NCBI GenBank assembly: GCA_031552825.1
Contig: JAVBMD010000020.1
Coordinates: 1-61,098 of the forward strand
Length of the DNA: 61,098 nt
Reading direction: 5' to 3'
Origin: WQXF01 sp031552825
Lineage (GTDB): Bacteria > Bacillota > Clostridia > Christensenellales > Aristaeellaceae
Shown: positions 16,982 to 24,979 of the stretch, one piece after another
How positions within the stretch are numbered: position 1 is the stretch's first letter
How the letters are laid out: every line of letters starts with the position of its first letter
Position numbers and translations under genes: made by a program
Notes under the pieces: model-generated
Told to the model about the DNA's origin: nothing
Database searches by the model: none
What the model saw: only the letters and a program-made list of their open reading frames with translations

Positions 16982-17562
16982 CGGGGTATTTCATGACGGC
17001 CAGCAGCATCGAGTCGCTGGCGGCGTTGTTGTTCAATGGTTTTATCGCCCTTTTCCTGCTGCCGATTCTGCTGATGGATCTGTGCTTCTATTTTCCGGCG
17101 GCGCTGGTGCATCTGGCGGCGGGCAAGGCGCGCCCGCGCATCGTGGGTTCGGCGCTGGGCGGTTTTCTGCTATGGACGCTCTGCGTCGGCGCGGGGCTGG
17201 CGGCCGTCTATTTGATACAGCCCCGCGCCTTCGCGCTGCTTTTTCGCACGTATAGCGGGCTGGCAGGGCTGCTGATCGGCGCGCTGAGCACCCTCGCGGC
17301 CTTTGTGCGCTATCGGCGAAGCATGCGTGCCTACTATTTTGCGCAAGTGTTGGAAAAGAACCTTTCCGCGAAGCAGGCCGCGGTGTACGAGCGCTTCAAA
17401 GCCGATCTGAAAAGCGGGAAGGTGGACGCCGCGCGGTGGATGGACGAGCATGGGCGGGACCATATCGGCCGCCGCATCGCGCAGGAATACTTGGACGGGC
17501 TGGAAGGAAGAAGCGCCGCGCAACGGAAAAGGCGGGAAGGGAACGATCTCTACTTTCTGTAA
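16978..17562 (+). CDS. Membrane protein of unknown function, coupled to the glycosyltransferase
   Basis: A 194-residue protein with three or four hydrophobic helices in its first 110 residues and a basic, helical cytoplasmic tail (RYRRSMRAYYFAQ onward). I do not recognise a family. Its ATG overlaps the TGA of the glycosyltransferase (ATGA at 16978-16981), implying translational coupling and a joint role, for example as an export or accessory subunit of polymer synthesis. No enzymatic motif is visible. Confidence 0.7.
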   Translation: MTGYFMTASSIESLAALLFNGFIALFLLPILLMDLCFYFPAALVHLAAGKARPRIVGSALGGFLLWTLCVGAGLAAVYLIQPRAFALLFRTYSGLAGLLIGALSTLAAFVRYRRSMRAYYFAQVLEKNLSAKQAAVYERFKADLKSGKVDAARWMDEHGRDHIGRRIAQEYLDGLEGRSAAQRKRREGNDLYFL

Positions 17563-17592
17563 CTTATTTTGCGGTTGAGGGGGACGGGGTTC

Positions 17593-18267
17593 GTGCGATT
17601 CAATACCTACGCGGAGTTTCTCCAATACGTGGAGCGGCAGGGCGTGCTGTGGTTTAGCGGCAAGCGCCCGGCGGGCTTGCCCTCGCTGGATACGCTGACG
17701 CTGGAGGCGCAATGGCACACCGGCGAGCCGGATACCGATCCTTGGCGGTGGAAGGATCGGGCGGCGTCGGAGCGGCGGTTGGCGTTCGGCTGTCTACTGG
17801 GGGGACACAAGGGATTTCTCTCTCCGGCGCTGTATCCGCTGTTCTACGCGGCGAGCAGACCGGTGCAGTCGCTGCGGGAGCGGTATGAGGACGGGCTGGT
17901 GCCGCGCATGGCGCTCGCCGTCTACGAGCTGTTTGCGCCGGGCGCACAGTTGAGTACCGCCGACCTGCGTCAGGTGTTGCTTGGCGCCGAGCGCAAGGAG
18001 GAGGCCAAGCTGGACGCCGCCATCGTGGCGCTGCAACGCGAGTATTACCTCACGGTTTCCGGCAACACGCGCAGGCGCAACGCGCGGGGAGAGCCTTACG
18101 GCTGGGCGATCAACACCTACGCGCGCGCGGAGGATTGGCACGGCGACTGGATCGCCGGGGCGCTGCCCACGCGCGAGGAGGCGCGGGCGCGCATTCTAGC
18201 GCACTGCCATACGCTTGGCGCGGCGGACGAGGCGTCGCTGCGCAAGGCGCTGTGGGGGAAAGGGTAA
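17593..18267 (+). CDS. Conserved hypothetical protein, possibly AlkZ-related
   Basis: A 224-residue soluble protein. The segment WHTGEPDTDPWRWKDRAA followed by GGHKGFLSPALYPLFYAA is a pattern I associate, from memory only, with small clostridial proteins labelled AlkZ-related (winged-helix DNA glycosylase relatives). The catalytic QxQ of true AlkZ is not evident. GTG 17593 has GAGGGGG nine bases upstream; a TTG 24 bases earlier is less well placed. It follows the membrane protein by 30 bases and is probably in the same operon, with no obvious functional link. Confidence 0.6.
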   Translation: MRFNTYAEFLQYVERQGVLWFSGKRPAGLPSLDTLTLEAQWHTGEPDTDPWRWKDRAASERRLAFGCLLGGHKGFLSPALYPLFYAASRPVQSLRERYEDGLVPRMALAVYELFAPGAQLSTADLRQVLLGAERKEEAKLDAAIVALQREYYLTVSGNTRRRNARGEPYGWAINTYARAEDWHGDWIAGALPTREEARARILAHCHTLGAADEASLRKALWGKG

Positions 18268-18273
18268 CCGCGC

Positions 18274-18486
18274 TCAGTCTCCGGAATAATAGGCGACATC
18301 GGTGCTTTCAAACGCGTCGTTTTGCCATGCGTACACGCGTGCATAGGAATTGTGTCCGGTGCCGCTGAGCACCAGCTCGAACACGCCGTCGCCGTTGAGG
18401 TCCAGCAGCCGGGGCGGATTGGGATTGATATACTCGTTATCGTAGAAGAAGGGTACGACGTTGATCTCCTTTCTCCGGAAAAGCAA
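18274..18486 (-). pseudogene. Fragment of an FG-GAP/VCBS-like repeat protein
   Basis: About 60-70 codons remain open on the minus strand, ending at 18274. The residues LLDLNGDGVFELVLSGTG form a calcium-binding FG-GAP/VCBS-type loop, normally one of several in a larger secreted protein. The only in-frame start is a TTG directly at the base of the preceding terminator hairpin. AAAGGAG at about 18466-18474 is followed by ATC rather than a start codon. It looks like the 3' remnant of a decayed gene, tail-to-tail with the AlkZ-like gene; a tiny functional peptide cannot be excluded. Confidence 0.4.
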
Positions 18487-18518
18487 GCTCCCCTTGGGCT
18501 TATTATCCCAAGGGGAGC
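18479..18518 (-). terminator. Intrinsic terminator of the 5'-nucleotidase gene
   Basis: On the minus strand, the perfect 12-base-pair stem GCTCCCCTTGGG/CCCAAGGGGAGC with an 8-base loop is followed by TTGCTTTT. Confidence 0.85.
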
Positions 18519-18535
18519 GGTGCGTAGAGGATTAA

Positions 18536-20200
18536 TTATTTGATGGTGATGCGCCCCTGCGGCTGGCCGTATTTTTCGGCGGTGACCACGCCGCTGAGTT
18601 GCGCGGCGACGTACTGCACAAGGGCGTCCTCCAGCGCGACGCCGGTCTTGTAGCCGGTCTGCGCGTTGGCGTACTTGAAGGCGTAGTAGGTATCGCCGCC
18701 CGCAGCGGTGAAGTCGTTGGTGGCGATCACGTACTGCGCCGCCGGGTCGAAGGGCTGGCCGCCGACGGTGGCGATGGTGACGCGGCTGCCAGGCTTGGCG
18801 GGCTTGAAGTAGGTGGAATCCGGATATTGCTCGCCGTTTTCATAGGCCACGGTGGTGTCGATGGTGAACTCGATGCCCGCGACCTGCGGGAATGCGCCGA
18901 TGGCGGCGGGGGTGGAATGCGTGGCCGCCTCCAGCGCCTCCAGCAGTTCCTCGCCGGTGACGGTCAGCGTGGACACCTCGTTGCCGAAGGGGAACACGGT
19001 CTTCATGTCCTTCATGGTGATGTCGCCAGCCTTGATGGAGGCGCGAATGCCGCCGCCGTTGGTGATGGCGGCCACCACCTGATCGCCCATGGCCTGCTGC
19101 GCCGCCCACAGGATGGCGTCGGCGGCGAAGTCGCCGAGGTTGGTCTCCTGCGTGCGCACGCCGGGGTCGCGCTCGCCGTTGAGGTCGGCTTCGGTCTTGG
19201 CGAACACCTTGGAAAGATCCGCTTCGACTTGCGCGTTCGTGCCGCTCACCAGCGCGTCAACATCGGGATTGGTGGGCAGATAGGCCAGCGCGATGTTCGA
19301 GGTCACCGGGCCGTACAGGCTGGCGGTGGCGGAAATCTTGTCCTCGGCGGTTTTGAGGACGACGACGCCGAGGTTCTGGCAATATTCGCCGGTGCTGGTC
19401 AGCAGAGCCTCGCCTTCTTCCTTCCAAGCGACCTTCTGGCCGCCGGGCATCTTGGTGTGGCTGTGACCGTCGATGAACAGGTCGATGCCGGTGGTGTTGG
19501 CGATAACGTCGGTGGAGCGGTTGGGCGCGCTCTCTTCGTCGACGCCGAGGTGTCCGAGGCACACGATATAATCGCAGCCCTCGGCCTTGAGCGCGTCGAT
19601 CTGCGCCTGCGCGCAGGCGTACAGATCCTTGTCCATCGCGAAGGTGATGCCGCGCACCTTGTCGGGGTGCGCCTTGGTCATGGTCTCCGGCGTATCCAGA
19701 CCGAAGACGCCGATTTTATGCCCGCCGATTTCGAACACCTTGCGTTCTCCGAACACCGGCTCGCCGCTGATCTTGTCGGTGATGTTGGCGGCGAGGATCG
19801 GGAATTTGGCTTCGGCGGTGATCTGCTTGAGGTTGTCCAAGCCCCAATCGAACTCGTGGTTGCCGGGCGTCATCGCGTCATAGCCCGCGGCGTTCATGAA
19901 CTCGATGGCGGTCTTGCCCTGGCTCAGGTTGACCAGCGGCGTGCCTTGCGAGGCGTCGCCCGCCTCGAGCAGCAGCACGTCCGCGCCAGCGGCAGCCATG
20001 TCTTGCTTGATCTGCGCGATGGCGGCGTAGCCCAGTGCGCCAGTGGCGGGATCGGTTACGCCGCGGCCGTGGATGTCGTTGGTGTGCAGGATGACGATGC
20101 TCCCCGTGAGATCGAGCTTCTGCTCGGCCATCGCGGGCAGCGCGAGGGTCAGTGCCATCAGCAGCGCAATTGAGAGAGCAAGAAAACGTTTCTTGAACAT
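18536..20200 (-). CDS. Secreted 5'-nucleotidase / UshA-family metallophosphoesterase
   Basis: A 554-residue exported enzyme with a type I signal peptide cut after AMA (residues about 1-25). The metallophosphoesterase half carries ILHTNDIHGR, EAGDASQG, GNHEFDWG and DGHSHTKMPG. The C-terminal 5'-nucleotidase domain carries NGGGIRASI, FPFGNEV and ATNDFTAAGGD. It probably dephosphorylates nucleotides or related phosphoesters outside the cell. No LPXTG, SLH or lipobox anchor is present, so it may be released. ATG 20200 has AAAGGGG upstream. It is transcribed from its own promoter, separated from metQ by a terminator. Confidence 0.9.
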   Translation of the reverse strand: MFKKRFLALSIALLMALTLALPAMAEQKLDLTGSIVILHTNDIHGRGVTDPATGALGYAAIAQIKQDMAAAGADVLLLEAGDASQGTPLVNLSQGKTAIEFMNAAGYDAMTPGNHEFDWGLDNLKQITAEAKFPILAANITDKISGEPVFGERKVFEIGGHKIGVFGLDTPETMTKAHPDKVRGITFAMDKDLYACAQAQIDALKAEGCDYIVCLGHLGVDEESAPNRSTDVIANTTGIDLFIDGHSHTKMPGGQKVAWKEEGEALLTSTGEYCQNLGVVVLKTAEDKISATASLYGPVTSNIALAYLPTNPDVDALVSGTNAQVEADLSKVFAKTEADLNGERDPGVRTQETNLGDFAADAILWAAQQAMGDQVVAAITNGGGIRASIKAGDITMKDMKTVFPFGNEVSTLTVTGEELLEALEAATHSTPAAIGAFPQVAGIEFTIDTTVAYENGEQYPDSTYFKPAKPGSRVTIATVGGQPFDPAAQYVIATNDFTAAGGDTYYAFKYANAQTGYKTGVALEDALVQYVAAQLSGVVTAEKYGQPQGRITIK

Positions 20201-20265
20201 GTTAGGTTCCCCTTTCCTCGTCCGTGTGTAAACAGCAACGTGCTCCTCCTGTGAGCTTCATTCTA

Positions 20266-20294
20266 ATCATAATGTGTTGGCAGCGGTTCGTCAA
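20266..20294 (-). promoter_or_regulatory. Promoter of the 5'-nucleotidase gene
   Basis: On the minus strand, TTGACG (20289-20294) and TATGAT (20266-20271) are separated by exactly 17 bases, downstream of the metQ terminator. Confidence 0.75.
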
Positions 20295-20305
20295 TAAAGC
20301 GCATG

Positions 20306-20336
20306 TAAAAAGAACGCCCTGCGCAGAGCGTTCTTA
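20306..20336 (-). terminator. Intrinsic terminator of the metY-metQ operon
   Basis: On the minus strand, the stem AAGAACGCTCTG/CAGGGCGTTCTT (one G-T pair) is followed by TTTTT, just past the metQ stop at 20349. Confidence 0.85.
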
Positions 20337-20348
20337 TTGATAGAATCC

Positions 20349-21251
20349 TTAGCTAGCGGCGGCCGGAGCGGCGGTGTCGGCAGCCGGGGCGGCGCTCGGG
20401 GCTTCGGTGGCGACCGGCTCGGCGGTTATGCTGGGCGGGGGCACTTCGGCGTCAAACGCCGGGATTACGGCGCCCTGATACTTCTCGTTGACGAAGGTCA
20501 GCACCTTCTCGTCCTTGAGCACATCCTTGAAGGCGGCGATCCATTCGGCGTTCTCGTTGCCGAGCTTGACGACGACGTAGTTGATGTACTTCTTGGCGGC
20601 TTCGGAATCAAGGGCTTCGGCGGCGACGCCGTCCTTGGCGGCCGAGAGACCGGCTTCCAGCGCATAGTTGCCGTTGATGACGGCAAAGTCCACATCGGCC
20701 AGCGAGCGGGCGACCTGCGCGGCGTCCACTTCAAAGAACTCGATCTTGTGCGGGTTTTCGATGACGTCGAGCTTGGTGGCGGAAAGCCCCTTGTCGGGCG
20801 CGATCTTGATGAGGCCTTGCGCTTCCAGCAGCAGCAGCGCGCGCGCTTCGTTGGTGGGATCGTTGGGGACGGCGATAATGGCGCCTTCCTTGATCTCGGC
20901 GAGGGAGGCGCTCTGGCCCGGATACACCGCCATCGGCTCGAAGTGCATCGGGATCACAGCGTTCAGGTGCGTGCCGCGGCCAGCGTTAAACTCCTCCATA
21001 TACGGGAGGTGCTGGAAGTAGTTGGCGTCCAGATCGCCGCTCTCGGTGGCCTCGTTGGGCACGACGTAGTCGGTGAACACCTGAATGTTCATGTTGAACC
21101 CCTTTTCCTTCATCAGGGGCTGGATGACAGCCAGAATTTCGCTGTGGGGGGAGGGGGTCGCGCCGAACTTTACCTCGGTTTCGGCGAAGGCTGCGCCGCT
21201 CAGGGACAGCACCAGCGCCAGCGCCAGCAGGGAAACCAACAATTTCTTCAT
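20349..21251 (-). CDS. metQ: Methionine ABC transporter substrate-binding protein
   Basis: A 300-residue NlpA/MetQ-family binding protein: VKFGATPSPHSEIL, TDYVVPNEA, DANYFQHLPYM and NPHKIEF are family blocks. It delivers methionine to the MetNI permease encoded just upstream. The signal peptide ends SGAAFAETE without the cysteine of a lipobox, so unlike most Gram-positive MetQ it should be cut by signal peptidase I and not lipidated. The last 30 residues form an Ala/Pro/Thr/Glu-rich tail (PPPSITAEPVATEAP) absent from ordinary MetQ. ATG 21251 follows AAAGGAG. It is the last gene of the operon. Confidence 0.9.
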   Translation of the reverse strand: MKKLLVSLLALALVLSLSGAAFAETEVKFGATPSPHSEILAVIQPLMKEKGFNMNIQVFTDYVVPNEATESGDLDANYFQHLPYMEEFNAGRGTHLNAVIPMHFEPMAVYPGQSASLAEIKEGAIIAVPNDPTNEARALLLLEAQGLIKIAPDKGLSATKLDVIENPHKIEFFEVDAAQVARSLADVDFAVINGNYALEAGLSAAKDGVAAEALDSEAAKKYINYVVVKLGNENAEWIAAFKDVLKDEKVLTFVNEKYQGAVIPAFDAEVPPPSITAEPVATEAPSAAPAADTAAPAAAS

Positions 21252-21301
21252 AAGTCTTTTCTCCTTTCCGACTTTGGGGTTGCATATGCTTAGGCGGGCG
21301 C

Positions 21302-21958
21302 TCACTTTTGCCTGTGATCCACCAGCCGGGAAGCCCGGTTGCCGAAGTATTGAATGATCTGCACCAGCAGCACCAGCACGACGATGGTTGCCCAGAGCAC
21401 GTCCATCTTGTTGCGCTGATAGCCGTAGTTGATGGCCAGCGCGCCCAGGCCGCCGCCGCCGATGGCGCCCGCCATGGCGGAATAGCCGAGGATGTTGGTA
21501 GCGGCGATCGCCGCGCCGTTAATCAGGCCGGGAATCGATTCGCGCAGCATGACCTTCCAAACGATCTGCGCATTGGTGGTGCCCATTGCCTGCGCGGCCT
21601 CGATAACGCCGTTATCGACCTCCAGCAGCGAGGATTCCACCGTGCGCGCCACGAAGGGGAAAGCGGCTACAATCAGCGGCACGATGGTGCCCGCCGTGCC
21701 GATCACCCTGCCGAGCAAGAACCGCGTGAGCGGGAAGGCGGCCACCATCAGAATCAAGAACGGTATCGAACGCAGGATGTTGATGAGCGTGCCGAGCAGG
21801 GTATTGAGCAGCGGCATCGGCGCGATGTGGCCCTTGCGGGTGATGACCAGCAGCACGCCGAGGGGCAGGCCGATGATGTACGCAAAGATGGATGCGGTAA
21901 AGGTGATGAAGAGCGTGTCTTTCAGGCCCTCAAGAATCATGAACAACAGTTGATCCAT
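21302..21958 (-). CDS. metI: Methionine ABC transporter permease
   Basis: A 218-residue inner permease with five hydrophobic helices. The EAA-loop region (GVIEAAQAMGTTNAQIVWKV) contacts the ATPase, and NILGYSAMAGAIGGGGLG is the conserved C-terminal block. ATG 21958 lies inside the end of metN (29-base overlap), indicating translational coupling; a GGTGGAG is 11 bases upstream. The GTG at 21994 gives a 12-residue longer, less typical N-terminus. Confidence 0.92.
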   Translation of the reverse strand: MDQLLFMILEGLKDTLFITFTASIFAYIIGLPLGVLLVITRKGHIAPMPLLNTLLGTLINILRSIPFLILMVAAFPLTRFLLGRVIGTAGTIVPLIVAAFPFVARTVESSLLEVDNGVIEAAQAMGTTNAQIVWKVMLRESIPGLINGAAIAATNILGYSAMAGAIGGGGLGALAINYGYQRNKMDVLWATIVVLVLLVQIIQYFGNRASRLVDHRQK

Positions 21959-22997
21959 CGTCAAGGGGCTCCACCTCCTCCACCGTAAGATCACTCTGCG
22001 TGCGCAGGTATTCCAGCGCGCGCCGCGCGCCCTGCGCGTCGTCGGGCAGCTCGATGAGCATCTGCCCGCGCTGCTGGCCGCCGATGAGTTGAATGTTGCT
22101 CGAAAGGATGTTGACCGGCACGCCGCAGGCCAAGATCATGTTGGCGACCACCGGCTCATAGGTTTCCGCGCCGCCGAATACGATGCGCACGCAGCGCTTG
22201 TTTGCCGGGATCTCCTCCTGTGCGCCGAGGAACAGACGGCGGGCGGCGACGGTCTTGGGATGGGCGAACACCGCGCGGACGTCGCCCTTCTCCGCCACGC
22301 GGCCGTCGGAGAGGATGGCCACGCGCGTGCAAACCTGCCGGATTACCGCCATCTCGTGCGTGATGATGACGATGGTGATGCCCATGCGGCGGTTGATGTC
22401 CTGCAATAGCTGGAGGATCGACTGCGTGGTCATCGGGTCGAGTGCGCTGGTGGCTTCGTCGCACAGCAGCACCTGCGGATCGGTGGCCAGCGCGCGGGCG
22501 ATGGCCACGCGCTGCTTTTGCCCGCCGGAGAGCTGCGCCGGATAAGCGTTCGCCTTCTCCTCGAGGCCGACCACCGCCAGCAATTCCCGCGCGCGCTGCA
22601 GCGCCTTGGCGCGCGGCACGCCGCCGATCTCCATCGGGAAGCAGATGTTGCCCAGCACCGTGCGCTGCATGAGCAGGTTGAATTGCTGAAAGATCATCGC
22701 TACCTTGCGGCGCATCTTGAGCAGATCGCGCTGCTTCATGAGCAGGATGTTTTCGCCGTCGATCAGGATGCTGCCCTCGGTGGGCGCATCCAGCCGGTTG
22801 ACGCAGCGGATCAGTGTGGATTTGCCTGCGCCGCTCATGCCGATGATGCCGTAAATATCGCCTTGGCGGATGCGAAGGTCGATGCCGTCCAACGCCACGA
22901 CATCCCCGGCCTGCGAGGGGTAAACCTTGCGCACGCCCCGAATGTCGATCATGACCGGCACATCCTCGCGGCGGGGCGCCGCGCCTTGCTGCGCCAT
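21930..22997 (-). CDS. metN: Methionine ABC transporter ATP-binding protein
   Basis: A 355-residue ATPase with Walker A GMSGAGKST, signature LSGGQKQRV, Walker B VLLCDEATSALD, and a C-terminal NIL domain (about 275-345), which in MetN binds methionine and inhibits transport (trans-inhibition). It thus imports methionine and is feedback-controlled at the protein level, besides the putative leader attenuation of the operon. ATG 22997 follows AGGAGGTG. It starts 66 bases after cysK. Confidence 0.95.
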   Translation of the reverse strand: MAQQGAAPRREDVPVMIDIRGVRKVYPSQAGDVVALDGIDLRIRQGDIYGIIGMSGAGKSTLIRCVNRLDAPTEGSILIDGENILLMKQRDLLKMRRKVAMIFQQFNLLMQRTVLGNICFPMEIGGVPRAKALQRARELLAVVGLEEKANAYPAQLSGGQKQRVAIARALATDPQVLLCDEATSALDPMTTQSILQLLQDINRRMGITIVIITHEMAVIRQVCTRVAILSDGRVAEKGDVRAVFAHPKTVAARRLFLGAQEEIPANKRCVRIVFGGAETYEPVVANMILACGVPVNILSSNIQLIGGQQRGQMLIELPDDAQGARRALEYLRTQSDLTVEEVEPLDDGSTVVHDS

Positions 22998-23063
22998 GGG
23001 CGTTCACCTCCTGTACGGTTCTAGTTATCGCTTGAAATATCCTACACGAGCACCGCTTATTTG

Positions 23064-24005
23064 TCAACCGAGCGGAGCGCCGTCAAACAGCGGAGTGGAT
23101 AGGTATCGTTCGCCGTTGTCGGGCAGGATGGCGACGATGCGCTTCCCGGCGTAGCCTTCGCGGCGCGCCAGCAGGCAGGCGGCGTGCAGCGCCGCGCCGC
23201 CGGAATAGCCGGTGAGCGTGCCTTCCAGCCGCGCCAGCGCGCGCGCCGCTGCCGTCGCCTCGTCGGTGGTAACCGTCAGCACGCCGGAGATCAGCGAGCG
23301 ATCCAGCACCGGCGGCACGAAGCCCGCGCCGAGGCCCTGCAGCGCGTGCGGAGCCGCCGCGCCGCCCGACAGCACCGGCGAATCCGCCGGTTCCACCGCC
23401 CAGATTTCGATGTCCGGGTTCAGCGCCCGCAGCGCGCGGCCGGTGCCGGTCAGCGTGCCGCCGGTGCCCACGCCAGCCACCAGCACGTCGACCGCGCCCT
23501 CGGTATCGCGCCAGATTTCCGGCCCGGTGGCGCGCTCGTGCGCCAGCGCGTTGGCGGGATTTTCGAATTGCTGCAGCATCACCGCGCCGGGCGTGGCGGT
23601 GGCGATGCGCCCGGCCTCCTCGATGGCGCCGCGCATGCCCCGCGCGCCGGGCGTCAGCACCAGCTTCGCGCCCACGGCGGTCACGCGCCTGCGCCGCTCG
23701 ATGGACATGCTGTCGGGCATCACCAGCGTGACGGCGTAGCCGCGCAGCCCGCCGAGCGTCGCCAGCGCGATGCCGGTGTTGCCGCTGGTCGGCTCCACGA
23801 TGGTGCCGCCGGGCCGCAGCATGCCGCGCGCCTCAGCGTCTTGAATCATCGAAAGCGCCGCGCGATCCTTGACGCTGCCGCCGGGGTTGGTTCCCTCCAG
23901 CTTGAGCAGCACCGTGGCGGGCACGCCCCATTCGCGCAGCAGCCGCTCCGGCTTGAGCAACGGGGTATTGCCGATGGCTTGGGAAATATCGGTGAAGGGT
24001 TTCAT
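23064..24005 (-). CDS. cysK: Cysteine synthase (O-acetylserine sulfhydrylase) family protein
   Basis: A 313-residue PLP enzyme of the OAS sulfhydrylase fold: IGNTPLL, the lysine-bearing NPGGSVKDRAA (Lys near residue 45), PTSGNTG substrate loop and GVGTGGTLTGTG phosphate-binding loop. It makes cysteine from O-acetylserine and sulfide. The C-terminal PLP serine motif reads TGYSGGAA rather than GISSGA, a small deviation. ATG 24005 has AAGGAGG eight bases upstream. It is third in the met operon, tying cysteine and methionine synthesis to one signal. Confidence 0.9.
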   Translation of the reverse strand: MKPFTDISQAIGNTPLLKPERLLREWGVPATVLLKLEGTNPGGSVKDRAALSMIQDAEARGMLRPGGTIVEPTSGNTGIALATLGGLRGYAVTLVMPDSMSIERRRRVTAVGAKLVLTPGARGMRGAIEEAGRIATATPGAVMLQQFENPANALAHERATGPEIWRDTEGAVDVLVAGVGTGGTLTGTGRALRALNPDIEIWAVEPADSPVLSGGAAAPHALQGLGAGFVPPVLDRSLISGVLTVTTDEATAAARALARLEGTLTGYSGGAALHAACLLARREGYAGKRIVAILPDNGERYLSTPLFDGAPLG

Positions 24006-24022
24006 CCGGTTAAACCTCCTTG

Positions 24023-24949
24023 TTATGTGGTTGCCGTTAGCTTGGCCAGATCAAACGGCGTCTCCTGATACACGTAGTAGTTGAGCCAGTTCTGGAACAG
24101 CAGGTTGGCGTGGCTGCGCCAGCGCACCAGCGGCGGCTGCTCCGGATCGTCGTTCGGATAGTAGTGGCGTGGCACGGCCACGTCCAGCCCCTTGTCCACG
24201 TCGCGCCAGTACTCGGCGTCCAGCGTCAGCGCGTCGTACTCGCTGTGGCCGGTGGCGAACACGCGGCGGCCATCGGCGCTCTGCGCCAGCCCTACGCCGG
24301 ATTCCTCGGATACCGCCAGCACCTGCAGCGCCGCGCAGCGCCGTACATCAGCCTCGAGGATTTCGGTGTGGCGGCTGACCGGCACGCGGAAGCAGTCGTC
24401 GAAGCCGCGCAGCAGGCGGCACTTGGGCTCCAGCACCCGATGCTCGAACACGCCGAACATCTTGCGGGGCAGCGCGCGCTTTTCAATGCCATAATAATGA
24501 TATAACGCGGCCTGCGCCGCCCAACAGATGAACAGCGTGCTGAACACGTGGCCATCAGCCCAGCGCATCACCCGCTCCAGCTCCTCCCAATAACGAACCT
24601 GCTCGAACTCCAGCTGCTCCACCGGCGCGCCGGTGATGATGAGCCCGTCGAAGCGCTCGTGCGACACCTCGTCCAGCGTGCGGTAGAAGGCTTCGAGGTG
24701 CTCGCGCGCGGTGTTTGCGCCCTCGTAGGTGGCGGTGCGCAGCAGCGTGGCCTCCACTTGCAGCGGCGTATTGCCGATGAGCCGCAACAGTTGGGTCTCG
24801 GTGCGCTCCTTGGTGGGCATCAGGTTCAGGATGGCGATGCGCAGCGGGCGGATGTCCTGCGTGCGGGAGCGCTCCTGCGTCATGACGAATATGTTTTCCT
24901 CGGCCAGCGTGCGCGCCGCGGGCAGGGTGTCGGGGATCTTGACCGGCAC
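24023..24949 (-). CDS. metA: Homoserine O-acetyltransferase (MetA type)
   Basis: Activates homoserine for methionine synthesis. The 308-residue protein begins MPVKIPDTLPA, has the nucleophile in FICWAAQAALYHYYGI (Cys near residue 142) and the TGHSEYD block. In TGAPVEQLEFEQVRYWEEL the residue at position 111 is Glu. In this family that marks acetyl-CoA rather than succinyl-CoA use, which fits the neighbouring O-acetylhomoserine sulfhydrylase. GTG 24949 follows GGAGG by eight bases; 30 bases separate it from metY and 17 from cysK. Confidence 0.95.
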   Translation of the reverse strand: MPVKIPDTLPAARTLAEENIFVMTQERSRTQDIRPLRIAILNLMPTKERTETQLLRLIGNTPLQVEATLLRTATYEGANTAREHLEAFYRTLDEVSHERFDGLIITGAPVEQLEFEQVRYWEELERVMRWADGHVFSTLFICWAAQAALYHYYGIEKRALPRKMFGVFEHRVLEPKCRLLRGFDDCFRVPVSRHTEILEADVRRCAALQVLAVSEESGVGLAQSADGRRVFATGHSEYDALTLDAEYWRDVDKGLDVAVPRHYYPNDDPEQPPLVRWRSHANLLFQNWLNYYVYQETPFDLAKLTATT

Positions 24950-24979
24950 GGGGGATTCCTCCTTACATATAAAACGCTC

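Noticed and set aside
15550..17562. 670-codon alternative frame within the glycosyltransferase
   Set aside because: Only its last 194 codons correspond to a real gene (16978-17562); the rest is out of frame with the conserved GT2 and MshEN motifs.
22998..23063. Separate riboswitch or promoter between cysK and metN
   Set aside because: Only 66 bases with no terminator or recognisable motif; metN is best treated as part of the same operon.
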